Source: Streptosporangiaceae bacterium (GTDB taxonomy: Bacteria; Actinomycetota; Actinomycetes; Streptosporangiales; Streptosporangiaceae). From it: a stretch of 5,522 bases of DNA. Shown one piece after another: positions 1 through 5,522 of this stretch. The DNA is taken from the NCBI GenBank assembly GCA_030052355.1, contig JASIGS010000078.1, positions 1 through 5,522 on the forward strand, written 5' to 3'. How positions within the stretch are numbered: position 1 is the first letter of the stretch; each line of letters opens with the position of its first letter. The translations under genes and the position numbers were made by a program. Under the pieces are notes generated by a model. It was given only the letters and a program-made list of their open reading frames with translations. It was not told the origin of the DNA and searched no databases.

Positions 1-125
1 AGCAGGACGAGCAGCGCGAGCCCGCAGCCAGCCGGTGCCAGGCCAGCCCGGGCGAAGTCGAGTGCCTGGCGGCGGCTGGAACCGACCGGTCCTGCGCGCT
101 CTGGGGCGCGGGGTGGCGCCGTCAT
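1..125 (-). CDS. Partial gene: N-terminus of an unknown membrane or exported protein (cut by window edge)
   Basis: The reading frame opens with ATG at 125-123, sharing four bases (ATGA) with the stop codon of the copper ATPase upstream, and stays open to the window edge for 41 codons. About 78% of its third codon positions are G or C, in line with a real coding frame. The visible protein has a Pro/Ala/Arg-rich start (MTAPPRAPERAG), a twin arginine at residues 18-19 (SSRRQALDFA), then a hydrophobic run from about residue 28 (GLAPAGCGLALLVLL) that is still continuing at the edge. This is either a first membrane helix or a Tat-like signal peptide; the match to the S/T-R-R-x-F-L-K consensus is only partial because Ala replaces Phe and Asp replaces Lys. 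No good ribosome-binding site precedes the ATG, so translation probably depends on coupling to the ATPase. Position suggests a role with copper, but the family cannot be named. Confidence 0.6.
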   Translation of the reverse strand, partial: MTAPPRAPERAGPVGSSRRQALDFARAGLAPAGCGLALLVL

Positions 126-2413
126 CGTCGTGCCCGGCCCGGCCGGAACCGGCGCAGCAGCAGGCTGTTGGAGACGACGACAAGCGAGCTCGCCGACATA
201 GCGATGCCGGCGAACAGCGGGTTCAGGTAGCCGAGCGCGGCGAGCGGGATGGCGATCACGTTGTAGCCCAGCGCCCACGCGAGATTCGTCCTTACTATCG
301 CCCTGGTGGCCCTGGCCAGCTCGATCGCGTCCGCGATCACCCCTGGGTCGGTGCTGGTGAGAGTCAGGTCGCTGGCACCGATCGCGGCATCCGTACCAGA
401 GGCCATCGCCATGCCGAGGTCGGCAGCCGCGAGCGCGGCAGCGTCGTTGACGCCGTCACCCACCATGGCCACCGTGTACCCGGCGTCTTGCAGCTCGCGG
501 ACGACGCCCGCCTTGCCAGCAGGCTGTACACCGCCGAAGACGTGATCTCGAGGGATCCCGAGCTGCGCGGCCAGTGCGGCCGCCGCGTCGCTGCTGTCGC
601 CGGTCAGCACGAACAGCCTGAGGCCGAGCCGGCGGATGCGGGAAATCGCCTCGACGGCTCCCGGCCGAGGCAGGTCACCGACCGCGAAGGCGGCTCGCGC
701 CTGGCCGTCCCATCCTGCCAGGACGGCCGTCTGGCCGTCGTGCGCCGCTTGCGCGACCGCGGCGGTCAGAGTGTCAGGGACTGCCACCCCCGCGGCCGCG
801 ACGAAGTCCAGGCTGCCGACGACTACCTGCCGGCCCTCGACACGGCCCCGGACGCCGCCCCCGGCGGTGCTGGCAAACTGGCTGGCTGCCGGCAGCTGAC
901 CGCAGCGACGGCCCGCTTCGATGGCGATGGCCTGGCCGACCGGGTGCTCGGACCCGGCCTCTACGGCACCGGCCAGCGTGAGGGCGCCCGCCTCGGTGCA
1001 CCCGGGCGTGGTCGCCACGGCCTGGACGGTCATCGTCCCCGTCGTCAGTGTCCCGGTCTTGTCCAGGACGAGCGCGCTGACGTGGCCGACCGTCTCCAGC
1101 GACTGCGCGCTGCGGACCAGCACGCCGAGTTCTGCTCCCCGGCCCAGTGCTGACAGCAGCGCCGTCGGGGTGGCCAGACCGAGGGCGCACGGGCAGGCCA
1201 CCACGAGGACGGCCGCGCTCGCGCTCCAGGCACTGGCCGCCGGAAGGCCCGTTCCTAGCCAAAAGCCGAGGGTGACGACTGCCAGCGCGATGACGCACGG
1301 CACGAACACGGCGGCGGCACTGTCCGCGATCCGCTGTGACCGCGCCTTGCTGGCGAGCGCCTCGGTGACCAGCTTGGTGATGTGGGCGAGCGTGGTATCA
1401 GCCCCGACTCTGGCGGCACGGACGATGAGCCGCCCGGTCAGGTTCACCGTGCCGCCGGTCACCTCGTCGCCCTCGGTGACCTCGCGCGGAACCGGTTCCC
1501 CCGTCAGCAGCGAAGTGTCGATCGCCGAGCCGCCCCCGGTCACGACGCCGTCGGTGGCGATCTTCTCGCCGGGCCTGACAACGAACAGGTCCCCAGTCTG
1601 AAGGGCCTCCGTGGGCACCATGTACTCGGCGCCGCCGCGAATCACCGTCACGTCCTTGGCCGCGAGTGCCGCTAGCGCGCCGAGCGCAGCGCCGGAGCGG
1701 GCCCTGGCGCGCGCTTCGAGGTACCGCCCGGCGAGCACGGCGGTGGTCACGCCCGCAGCGGCCTCCAAGTAGATCTGCCCGGTGGCCACGCCAAATGTCA
1801 ACGCGAACGGCATCCGCATGCCGATCCTGCCTGCGCCGCCGAACAGCAGCGCGTACACAGACCACGTGAATGATGCCGTCACGCCGAGGCTGACCAGGGT
1901 GTCCATCGTGGCGGCCCCGTGGCCGAGGCCTCGCCACGCGGCCTGGTGCAGCGGCCAGGCCCCCCAGGTAGCAACTGGCGCGGCCAGCAACAGGCTGACC
2001 CACTGCCAGCCGGGGAACTGCGCCGGCGGCACCATGGCCAGCACGATCGTGACCACCGACAGCGGGATGCACACGGCCAGGCGCGTACCGGCGGCGCGCG
2101 TCGCGGGATCCGGTGCCGCCTCGACTAGCGCGCCGGCGGCTAGCTCGGCGGTATAGCCGGCGGTCTCGATGGCGCTGATCAGCTCAGCTGGCCCGCGACC
2201 GCCGGCGTTCGTGACGTAGGCGCGCCCCGTTGCGTAGCTGACCGTGACCGTGACGCCGTCAAGCCTGTTCAGCTGGCGTTCGATGCGCGCGGCGCAAGAA
2301 CTGCACGTCATACCGCCGACGCTGAACTCGAGCACGTCCAGCCCCTGAACCGGCGTCGGACTGTCCGTGCTGCTGTCAGCCTGGCTGCCTGCCGGACTGG
2401 CCGAGGTCGTCAT
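122..2413 (-). CDS. copA: Cu(+)-exporting P1B-type ATPase (CopA-like)
   Basis: This 763-residue protein is a heavy-metal P-type ATPase that uses ATP to pump monovalent copper (probably also silver) out of the cytoplasm. Visible parts in order: one N-terminal metal-binding (HMA) domain with GMTCSSC at residues 34-40; membrane helices from about residue 111; the actuator TGE at 304-306; the transmembrane metal site CPC at 407-409; the phosphorylated Asp in DKTGT at 451-455; SEHP at 488-491, the nucleotide-domain HP signature; TGD at 604-606; and GDGVND at 652-657. Tyr717-Asn718 in the seventh helix and Met739 with Ser742-Ser743 in the eighth are the Cu(I)-specific P1B-1 signature, which favours copper over zinc, cadmium or cobalt. 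Length is normal for a one-HMA CopA. The start ATG overlaps the small upstream gene's stop (ATGA) and has no clear ribosome-binding site, so coupled translation is likely. The stop overlaps the next gene's ATG in the same way. No key residue is missing. Metal choice is inferred from signatures. Confidence 0.95.
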   Translation of the reverse strand: MTTSASPAGSQADSSTDSPTPVQGLDVLEFSVGGMTCSSCAARIERQLNRLDGVTVTVSYATGRAYVTNAGGRGPAELISAIETAGYTAELAAGALVEAAPDPATRAAGTRLAVCIPLSVVTIVLAMVPPAQFPGWQWVSLLLAAPVATWGAWPLHQAAWRGLGHGAATMDTLVSLGVTASFTWSVYALLFGGAGRIGMRMPFALTFGVATGQIYLEAAAGVTTAVLAGRYLEARARARSGAALGALAALAAKDVTVIRGGAEYMVPTEALQTGDLFVVRPGEKIATDGVVTGGGSAIDTSLLTGEPVPREVTEGDEVTGGTVNLTGRLIVRAARVGADTTLAHITKLVTEALASKARSQRIADSAAAVFVPCVIALAVVTLGFWLGTGLPAASAWSASAAVLVVACPCALGLATPTALLSALGRGAELGVLVRSAQSLETVGHVSALVLDKTGTLTTGTMTVQAVATTPGCTEAGALTLAGAVEAGSEHPVGQAIAIEAGRRCGQLPAASQFASTAGGGVRGRVEGRQVVVGSLDFVAAAGVAVPDTLTAAVAQAAHDGQTAVLAGWDGQARAAFAVGDLPRPGAVEAISRIRRLGLRLFVLTGDSSDAAAALAAQLGIPRDHVFGGVQPAGKAGVVRELQDAGYTVAMVGDGVNDAAALAAADLGMAMASGTDAAIGASDLTLTSTDPGVIADAIELARATRAIVRTNLAWALGYNVIAIPLAALGYLNPLFAGIAMSASSLVVVSNSLLLRRFRPGRARR

Positions 2414-2607
2414 GGACCCGAGCCGGCCGCGGCCCGTGGGTAGCCTGCTACCCGGACGGGGCTTGCTCCCATGCCCATCTGCATCGAGCCGCCATGCGCG
2501 TGAGTCACGGTTATCGGCCCGAGCCTGGAGCCGACCACGTAGGCAACCGCGAACATGACAGCGAGCAGGATCAGGAAGCTAAGCAGCCGCACCGCCGGGC
2601 TTGCCAT
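2410..2607 (-). CDS. Small single-pass membrane protein with His/Met-rich tail
   Basis: A 65-residue protein I cannot assign to a named family. It has a short N-terminus (MASPAVRLL), one hydrophobic helix at about residues 10-26 (SFLILLAVMFAVAYVVG), and a C-terminal tail holding two His (36 and 38, in THAHGG) and three Met (42, 44 and 46, in SMQMGMG). His and Met spaced this way are typical ligands for copper or silver. Charge distribution does not settle topology, but an N-in/C-out arrangement would put the tail outside the membrane. The frame is open far upstream, across the CLC gene, but that stretch is a shadow. The ATG at 2607 is chosen because GGAAG lies 8 bases before it; an in-frame ATG at 2652 has no ribosome-binding site. 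Its stop overlaps the ATPase start (ATGA), so the two are probably made together. A role in copper binding or in helping the ATPase is inference from the tail and position. Confidence 0.8.
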   Translation of the reverse strand: MASPAVRLLSFLILLAVMFAVAYVVGSRLGPITVTHAHGGSMQMGMGASPVRVAGYPRAAAGSGP

Positions 2608-2615
2608 GTCGTCAT

Positions 2616-2620
2616 CTTCC
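2616..2620 (-). promoter_or_regulatory. Ribosome-binding site of the small His/Met-rich membrane protein
   Basis: GGAAG on the minus strand lies 8 bases before the ATG at 2607. It decides this start over the in-frame ATG at 2652 and over the much longer open frame that runs back through the CLC gene. Confidence 0.65.
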
Positions 2621-2650
2621 AGGTAATAGCAGGAGTAAGCGCCCTGATGC

Positions 2651-2678
2651 ATTGTGCCACTGGCAGGACCTCGCCCAA
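2651..2678 (-). promoter_or_regulatory. Possible weak internal promoter in the CLC-small protein gap
   Basis: The 94-base gap after the CLC gene is the only sizeable break between genes in the cluster. On the minus strand it holds TTGGGC (2678-2673) and CACAAT (2656-2651), 16 bases apart, a poor match to vegetative -35 and -10 boxes (3/6 and 4/6). A perfect dyad, TGCCA-C-TGGCA (2655-2665), touches the -10-like box, where a repressor could act. If used, this promoter would let the copper genes be expressed apart from marR and the CLC gene. I see no recognisable CueR or CsoR operator here. This rests on weak sequence matches only. Confidence 0.2.
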
Positions 2679-2701
2679 GGCCGATGCGCGGTGCCGTTTG
2701 T

Positions 2702-4735
2702 TCAGGTGGCTGCCGCGGGGCTGTGCTGCGGCGGGTCGTTTCTTCTCGCAGCGTCGGGGGCGCCGCTGCGCTGCTGGCCGTTTCCCGATGGTTGCGGTTT
2801 GACCACCAGCAGGCCGATCTGGTCGCCCGCGGCGAGGGCGAGTTCCGGGTCGGGATCGTGCAGGCGGCGTTCCCGCAGCACGGAGACGGGGATGGCGCCA
2901 GCCGGCCAGCTGACCCGGCCGAGCTGAGTGCCGACCGCGGGCGAGGACGGACCGACCGCGACCTCGATGACCCGAAAGCCCTGCAATGGCGCCGGTGGCG
3001 GGGGCTCGCGACCCGGGCCTGACGCGGCTGATGGCCGTGCGTCGGGCGACGTTCCATCAATCCGATGGGCGACCGCCCGAAGCACGCTGGCATTGGTAAT
3101 CCAGCCTTCGACCTGCTGACCGTCGGCGGACAGCACAGGCAGGCCGTCGCGGCCGTACACCTGAAGCTGGCGCAGGGTCTGGACAAGCGACTCACTGGCG
3201 AGGACAGCCTGCGGATCACCTTCGTACACCACCGTGCCTGGCAGGCCGGAGCGGCCCAGCGTGGCGCCGTTACCCCCGGCTTGGTGGTCGGGCGATGCAG
3301 CGACCGGAACGGCAAGCCTACGCATGGCGTCGCCTGCCTTGAGGTCGCCGAACACCCGCCAGGGCGCGGCCCGGTCGATGTCCTGGCCCCGGCGCAGGAG
3401 CTTGGTCGTGTAGATGGTGCCGTAGCTCAGCGCCCTGGAGAGTGCGGTCGCGATGCCGACGGCGAGCATGACCGGCAGCGTGAGCGCGTAGTCGCCGGTC
3501 ATCTCGAGAACGCTCGCGACCGAAGTCAGCGGCGCGCGGGAAGCCGAGGTGAACACCGCTCCCATGGCGACGACGGCATACAAGGCCGGCTGGCCAGCGG
3601 CGGGCCCGAACAGGTGCGCGGCGAGCACGCCGAAAGCCATGCCGGAGGTGACCCCGATGAACAGTGACGGTGCGAACACGCCGCCCGAGCCCCCGCCGCC
3701 AAGGGTTGTGCTGCACGCAAGTATCTTCCCGGCGCACAGCACAACGAGGAACCACAGCGCATAGTCGCCCGCGACGGCCTTGTACATCACCGGATAGCCG
3801 ACCCCGTACATCTGCGGCAGCGCGAGCAGGATCAGCCCGAGCGCAAGCCCGCCGATGGCGGGGCGCGCCCACTCAGGCTTGCCCTTCCACGCCAGGTCCC
3901 AGAGATCCTCGATCTTGTACAGGACCGTCTTGAAGAGCAGCCCGATCAGGCCGGCTATCACCGCCAGGGCCGCCACCAGCAGGTAGTCCGCCGGGTGCAC
4001 CAGATGGATGCCGGGCGGGAAGCCGATCAGGAACGGCCTGTTGCCGAGGAAGGGGATGGCGATGGCGTCTGCGATCATCGCCGACAGCATGACCGTGAAG
4101 ATGGCGTCTATGGAGAATTCCCGCAGGATGATCTCTACGCCGAAGAAGACGCCGGTGAGCGGTGCGTTGAAGGTGGCGGCGATGCCCCCGCCGGCCCCGC
4201 AGGCGACCAGGATCCGCATCCTGTTCTCTGGCATCCGCACCCACTGCCCGAAGCTAGACGCCAGCGCGGAGCCGATCTGCACGATCGGGCCCTCCCGGCC
4301 GACAGATCCGCCGGTGCCGATGCAGAGCGCCGACCCGATCGCCTTGACGAGGCTGACCTGAGGGCGGATCCTGCCGCCGTTCTCGGCGACGGCCACCATC
4401 ACTTCCGGCACACCGTGCCCGCGCGCCTCGCGCGCGTAGCGGTAGATGAGCGGTCCGTATAGGAGCCCGCCCACCGCCGGAATCAGCACGAAGAAACCCA
4501 GGCCCAGCCAGGGCAGGTGCGAGCTGCCGACATACCCGGCCTGGCCGAACTGGGACCGGCCGGTCGCCAGCCAGGTGACGAAGTAGATCAGATACCGGAA
4601 GGCGACCGCGCCGAGGCCCGAGCCGAGCCCGACGACCGCCGCGATGATGAACAATCCCGCCCGCGACTCGCGCAGCCAGCTCGTCGCGGTCACGAGCCTC
4701 GAGGCACGGTCTGCAGTTCCGGTCGCCGCCGTCAC
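2702..4735 (-). CDS. CLC-family chloride channel or antiporter with C-terminal CBS-like and TrkA-C-like regions
   Basis: A 677-residue membrane protein that moves chloride or another small anion. The CLC core spans about residues 20-450: GHGVPE at 106-111, GREGPIVQIG at 146-155 with the gating Glu148, FNAPLTGVFF at 189-198, GGVFAP at 351-356, and Tyr442, which aligns with the pore Tyr445 of E. coli ClC-ec1. Two positions differ from ClC-ec1: His107 replaces the anion-coordinating Ser107, and Ile202 replaces the internal proton Glu203 (the neighbouring Glu201 is kept), so proton coupling cannot be assumed. After the core comes a CBS-like region (about 464-560, with DGLPVLSADGQQVEGWIT), a Pro-rich linker, and a TrkA-C/RCK-C-like domain (about 584-646), suggesting control by a bound cytoplasmic ligand. 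The GTG start at 4735 is chosen because GGAG lies 5 bases upstream and it overlaps the MarR stop (GTGA); the frame is open further upstream only as a shadow of the MarR gene. Channel versus exchanger is undecided. Confidence 0.92.
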   Translation of the reverse strand: MTAATGTADRASRLVTATSWLRESRAGLFIIAAVVGLGSGLGAVAFRYLIYFVTWLATGRSQFGQAGYVGSSHLPWLGLGFFVLIPAVGGLLYGPLIYRYAREARGHGVPEVMVAVAENGGRIRPQVSLVKAIGSALCIGTGGSVGREGPIVQIGSALASSFGQWVRMPENRMRILVACGAGGGIAATFNAPLTGVFFGVEIILREFSIDAIFTVMLSAMIADAIAIPFLGNRPFLIGFPPGIHLVHPADYLLVAALAVIAGLIGLLFKTVLYKIEDLWDLAWKGKPEWARPAIGGLALGLILLALPQMYGVGYPVMYKAVAGDYALWFLVVLCAGKILACSTTLGGGGSGGVFAPSLFIGVTSGMAFGVLAAHLFGPAAGQPALYAVVAMGAVFTSASRAPLTSVASVLEMTGDYALTLPVMLAVGIATALSRALSYGTIYTTKLLRRGQDIDRAAPWRVFGDLKAGDAMRRLAVPVAASPDHQAGGNGATLGRSGLPGTVVYEGDPQAVLASESLVQTLRQLQVYGRDGLPVLSADGQQVEGWITNASVLRAVAHRIDGTSPDARPSAASGPGREPPPPAPLQGFRVIEVAVGPSSPAVGTQLGRVSWPAGAIPVSVLRERRLHDPDPELALAAGDQIGLLVVKPQPSGNGQQRSGAPDAARRNDPPQHSPAAAT

Positions 4736-5310
4736 GCTTGCTCCGCCGCGCCGGCTCGCGCTGAGGTTCGCGCAGGCTGAGTCCGGGCCGTTCCGTGCTG
4801 GCCCTTCCGGACGTCCGGCCACTCGCTGTCTGGGATCTCGCCGGCCGCGGCCGCGAACGCGCGGAAGGCAGCCGCAGCCGCAGCCTGCTGCTCGACTGTC
4901 AGCCTGCTCAGGATCTCCGCGAGCAGCGCGCGCCGCCGCGCAGTGGCTTCGTCGACCACCTGGCGCCCTGACGCGGTGATCGACACCTGCACTTCGCGGC
5001 GGTCCGCGCGGGCGCGGTGCCGTCGGATCAGTCCCTTGCGCAACAGACGGTCGCACATCCGGCCAGCCGTGGACGGGGTAACCCGAAGCGCGGCAGCGAG
5101 GTCCACCATCCGCTGCGGGCCGCGAGACGCCATCACCACGAGCGCCCTGTACTGCGCGAGAGTCGTCTCTTCCGCCGCAGCGCCGAGAGACTGCTCGGCC
5201 ACGGCAACCAGCGTTCGGCTCGCCGTCAGCACCGCATCCACCGCGTCCGCGCTCGCTGCCGCCACAGCCTCGCCGGCGGCGGGCCAGGGCTGACTACTTG
5301 GCATGGTCAC
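4732..5310 (-). CDS. MarR-family transcriptional regulator
   Basis: A 192-residue winged helix-turn-helix protein, normally a dimer that binds a palindromic operator and lets go on binding a small ligand or on oxidation. The DNA-binding part spans about residues 50-115: TLAQYRALVVM, then the helix-turn-helix (MVDLAAALRVTPSTAGRMCD), then the wing with Asp103-Arg104-Arg105 and SITASGRQ, all typical of MarR proteins. Ala-rich helices on both sides probably form the dimer interface. The last 25 or so residues are a basic, probably disordered tail, and the protein is longer than the usual 140-160 residues. The start is either GTG at 5310 (GAGG lies 11 bases upstream) or ATG at 5304, two codons later; the first is slightly favoured. 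Its stop overlaps the start of the CLC gene (GTGA), so it very likely controls that gene and itself through the dyad at 5359-5379. The ligand cannot be told; Cys86 lies in the recognition region, but there is no clear redox pair. Confidence 0.9.
   Translation of the reverse strand: MTMPSSQPWPAAGEAVAAASADAVDAVLTASRTLVAVAEQSLGAAAEETTLAQYRALVVMASRGPQRMVDLAAALRVTPSTAGRMCDRLLRKGLIRRHRARADRREVQVSITASGRQVVDEATARRRALLAEILSRLTVEQQAAAAAAFRAFAAAAGEIPDSEWPDVRKGQHGTARTQPARTSARAGAAEQA
4741..4744 (-). promoter_or_regulatory. Ribosome-binding site of the CLC gene, inside the end of marR
   Basis: GGAG on the minus strand lies 5 bases before the GTG at 4735. It supports the GTG that overlaps the MarR stop as the true start of the CLC gene. 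Confidence 0.65.
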
Positions 5311-5346
5311 GTTCGGTATCGCCTCGGCGGATCAGGAAAGATTTAC

Positions 5347-5359
5347 TTGCTGAGAGCAA
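5347..5359 (-). promoter_or_regulatory. Short inverted repeat in the marR leader
   Basis: TTGCT-GAG-AGCAA is a perfect 5-base inverted repeat with a 3-base centre, next to the larger dyad at 5359-5379 and sharing one base with it. It lies 37-49 bases before the marR start, so in an mRNA it would form only a weak hairpin. It may instead be part of a compound protein-binding site. Its function is unknown. Confidence 0.3.
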
Positions 5360-5379
5360 TAATAGCATAGAGCTATTAT
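5359..5379. promoter_or_regulatory. AT-rich perfect dyad: likely MarR operator overlapping the marR promoter
   Basis: Two perfect 8-base arms, ATAATAGC and GCTATTAT, are separated by the 5 bases ATAGA. The 21-base length and AT-rich arms fit a typical MarR-family operator, and it sits 49 bases before the marR start in the most AT-rich stretch of a GC-rich window. It holds -10-like hexamers on the minus strand (GATAAT at 5380-5375 and TATTAT at 5364-5359), so a bound dimer would block the promoter and give autorepression. No good -35 box lies at normal spacing from either hexamer; TTGCCA at 5395-5390 is misplaced. Binding by this particular MarR protein is inferred from position and shape. Confidence 0.7.
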
Positions 5380-5484
5380 CGGTGGCTGCTGGCAACTTGG
5401 CGGGTGCCGCTGCCCCGGCGCAGGTGTCGGCCCGATCCGGTGCCGCAACTGGCCCAGCCGCGTCTGTGCGGGCGACGTTGCGGC

Positions 5485-5513
5485 TTGACGCCGAGATAGT
5501 TGCGGAAGATAGT
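5485..5513 (+). promoter_or_regulatory. Possible rightward vegetative promoter at the window edge
   Basis: TTGACG (5485-5490) and GATAGT (5508-5513) are separated by exactly 17 bases, a good match to actinobacterial housekeeping promoters (5/6 and 4/6 against TTGACA and TATAAT). The start point would fall near 5520, so the gene served would lie beyond the right edge and be transcribed divergently from marR. No coding frame in this strip is well supported on either strand. The dyad at 5359-5379 is over 100 bases upstream of the -35 box, too far for simple blocking by one dimer. Confidence 0.4.
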
Positions 5514-5522
5514 GTTTTGCTT

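Noticed and set aside
35..1153. Long plus-strand open frame (372 codons) opposite the ATPase gene
   Set aside because: Its product is an Arg/Gly/Asp-rich sequence with no recognisable domain, and it lies antisense to a gene with every P-type ATPase motif. GC-rich coding DNA commonly leaves such open shadows.
774..2072. Further minus-strand frames overlapping the ATPase (774-1298 and 1398-2072)
   Set aside because: Both are same-strand, out-of-frame readings of the ATPase with Arg/Gly-rich products and no domains. The ATPase frame is intact throughout, so they do not mark a frameshift.
2608..2701. Search for a copper-sensor operator (CueR or CsoR type) in the gap before the copper genes
   Set aside because: No dyad resembling known CueR or CsoR sites is visible; only the short TGCCA-C-TGGCA repeat is present.
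2608..3315. N-terminal extension of the small membrane protein through the CLC gene
   Set aside because: This stretch overlaps the CBS/TrkA-C part of the CLC gene in another frame and has a composition typical of a shadow; the ATG at 2607 has its own ribosome-binding site.
4736..5056. N-terminal extension of the CLC frame back to 5056
   Set aside because: The extra 107 codons lie entirely within the MarR gene in another frame and give an Arg/Gly-rich shadow. The GTG at 4735 has a good GGAG and starts the CLC-like sequence.
5442..5505. Inverted copies of GCCGCAACT (5442-5450) at 5477-5484 and 5498-5505
   Set aside because: The arms are only 8-9 bases, 26 or more bases apart, with no following T-run. 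They are not convincing as a terminator or an operator.
5376..5522. Minus-strand frame open from the right edge to TAA at 5378-5376 (48 residues, KQNTIFRNYLGVKPQRR...)
   Set aside because: It could be the tail of a gene beyond the edge, but the sequence matches no family I know, it ends inside the likely operator, and a rightward promoter overlaps it. The evidence is too thin to annotate.
5382..5522. Plus-strand frame from GTG 5382 (or GTG 5424) open to the right edge
   Set aside because: No ribosome-binding site precedes either GTG, third positions are only mildly GC-rich, and the likely promoter at 5485-5513 lies inside the frame.

Overview
The window is GC-rich and almost fully coding, with strong G/C preference at third codon positions, GTG starts and four-base gene overlaps. 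This suggests a high-GC actinobacterium; the genus cannot be read from the sequence. Every supported gene lies on the minus strand, so transcription runs from right to left.

Layout in transcription order: (1) an intergenic region at the right edge (5311-5522) with an AT-rich perfect dyad at 5359-5379, a likely operator, and at its far end a plausible rightward promoter (5485-5513) for a gene outside the window; (2) a MarR-family regulator (4732-5310); (3) a CLC chloride channel/antiporter with C-terminal CBS-like and TrkA-C-like regulatory regions (2702-4735), joined to the regulator by a GTGA overlap; (4) a 94-base gap; (5) a 65-residue single-pass membrane protein with a His/Met-rich tail (2410-2607); (6) a Cu(+)-type P1B ATPase (122-2413), joined to the small protein by an ATGA overlap; (7) the first 41 codons of another gene (1-125), joined to the ATPase by a second ATGA overlap and cut by the window edge.

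The layout suggests two tightly coupled modules, probably one operon: a MarR-controlled anion transporter, followed by a copper export group of small membrane protein, ATPase and an unknown membrane or exported protein. No copper sensor of the CsoR, CueR or CopY type lies in the window, so the MarR protein is the only visible candidate regulator. The points most worth a second look are the His/Met-tailed small protein, the non-canonical CLC pore residues, the pairing of CLC with copper export, the dyad upstream of marR and the hidden gene start at the left edge. I see no RNA gene, mobile element, CRISPR array or convincing terminator.
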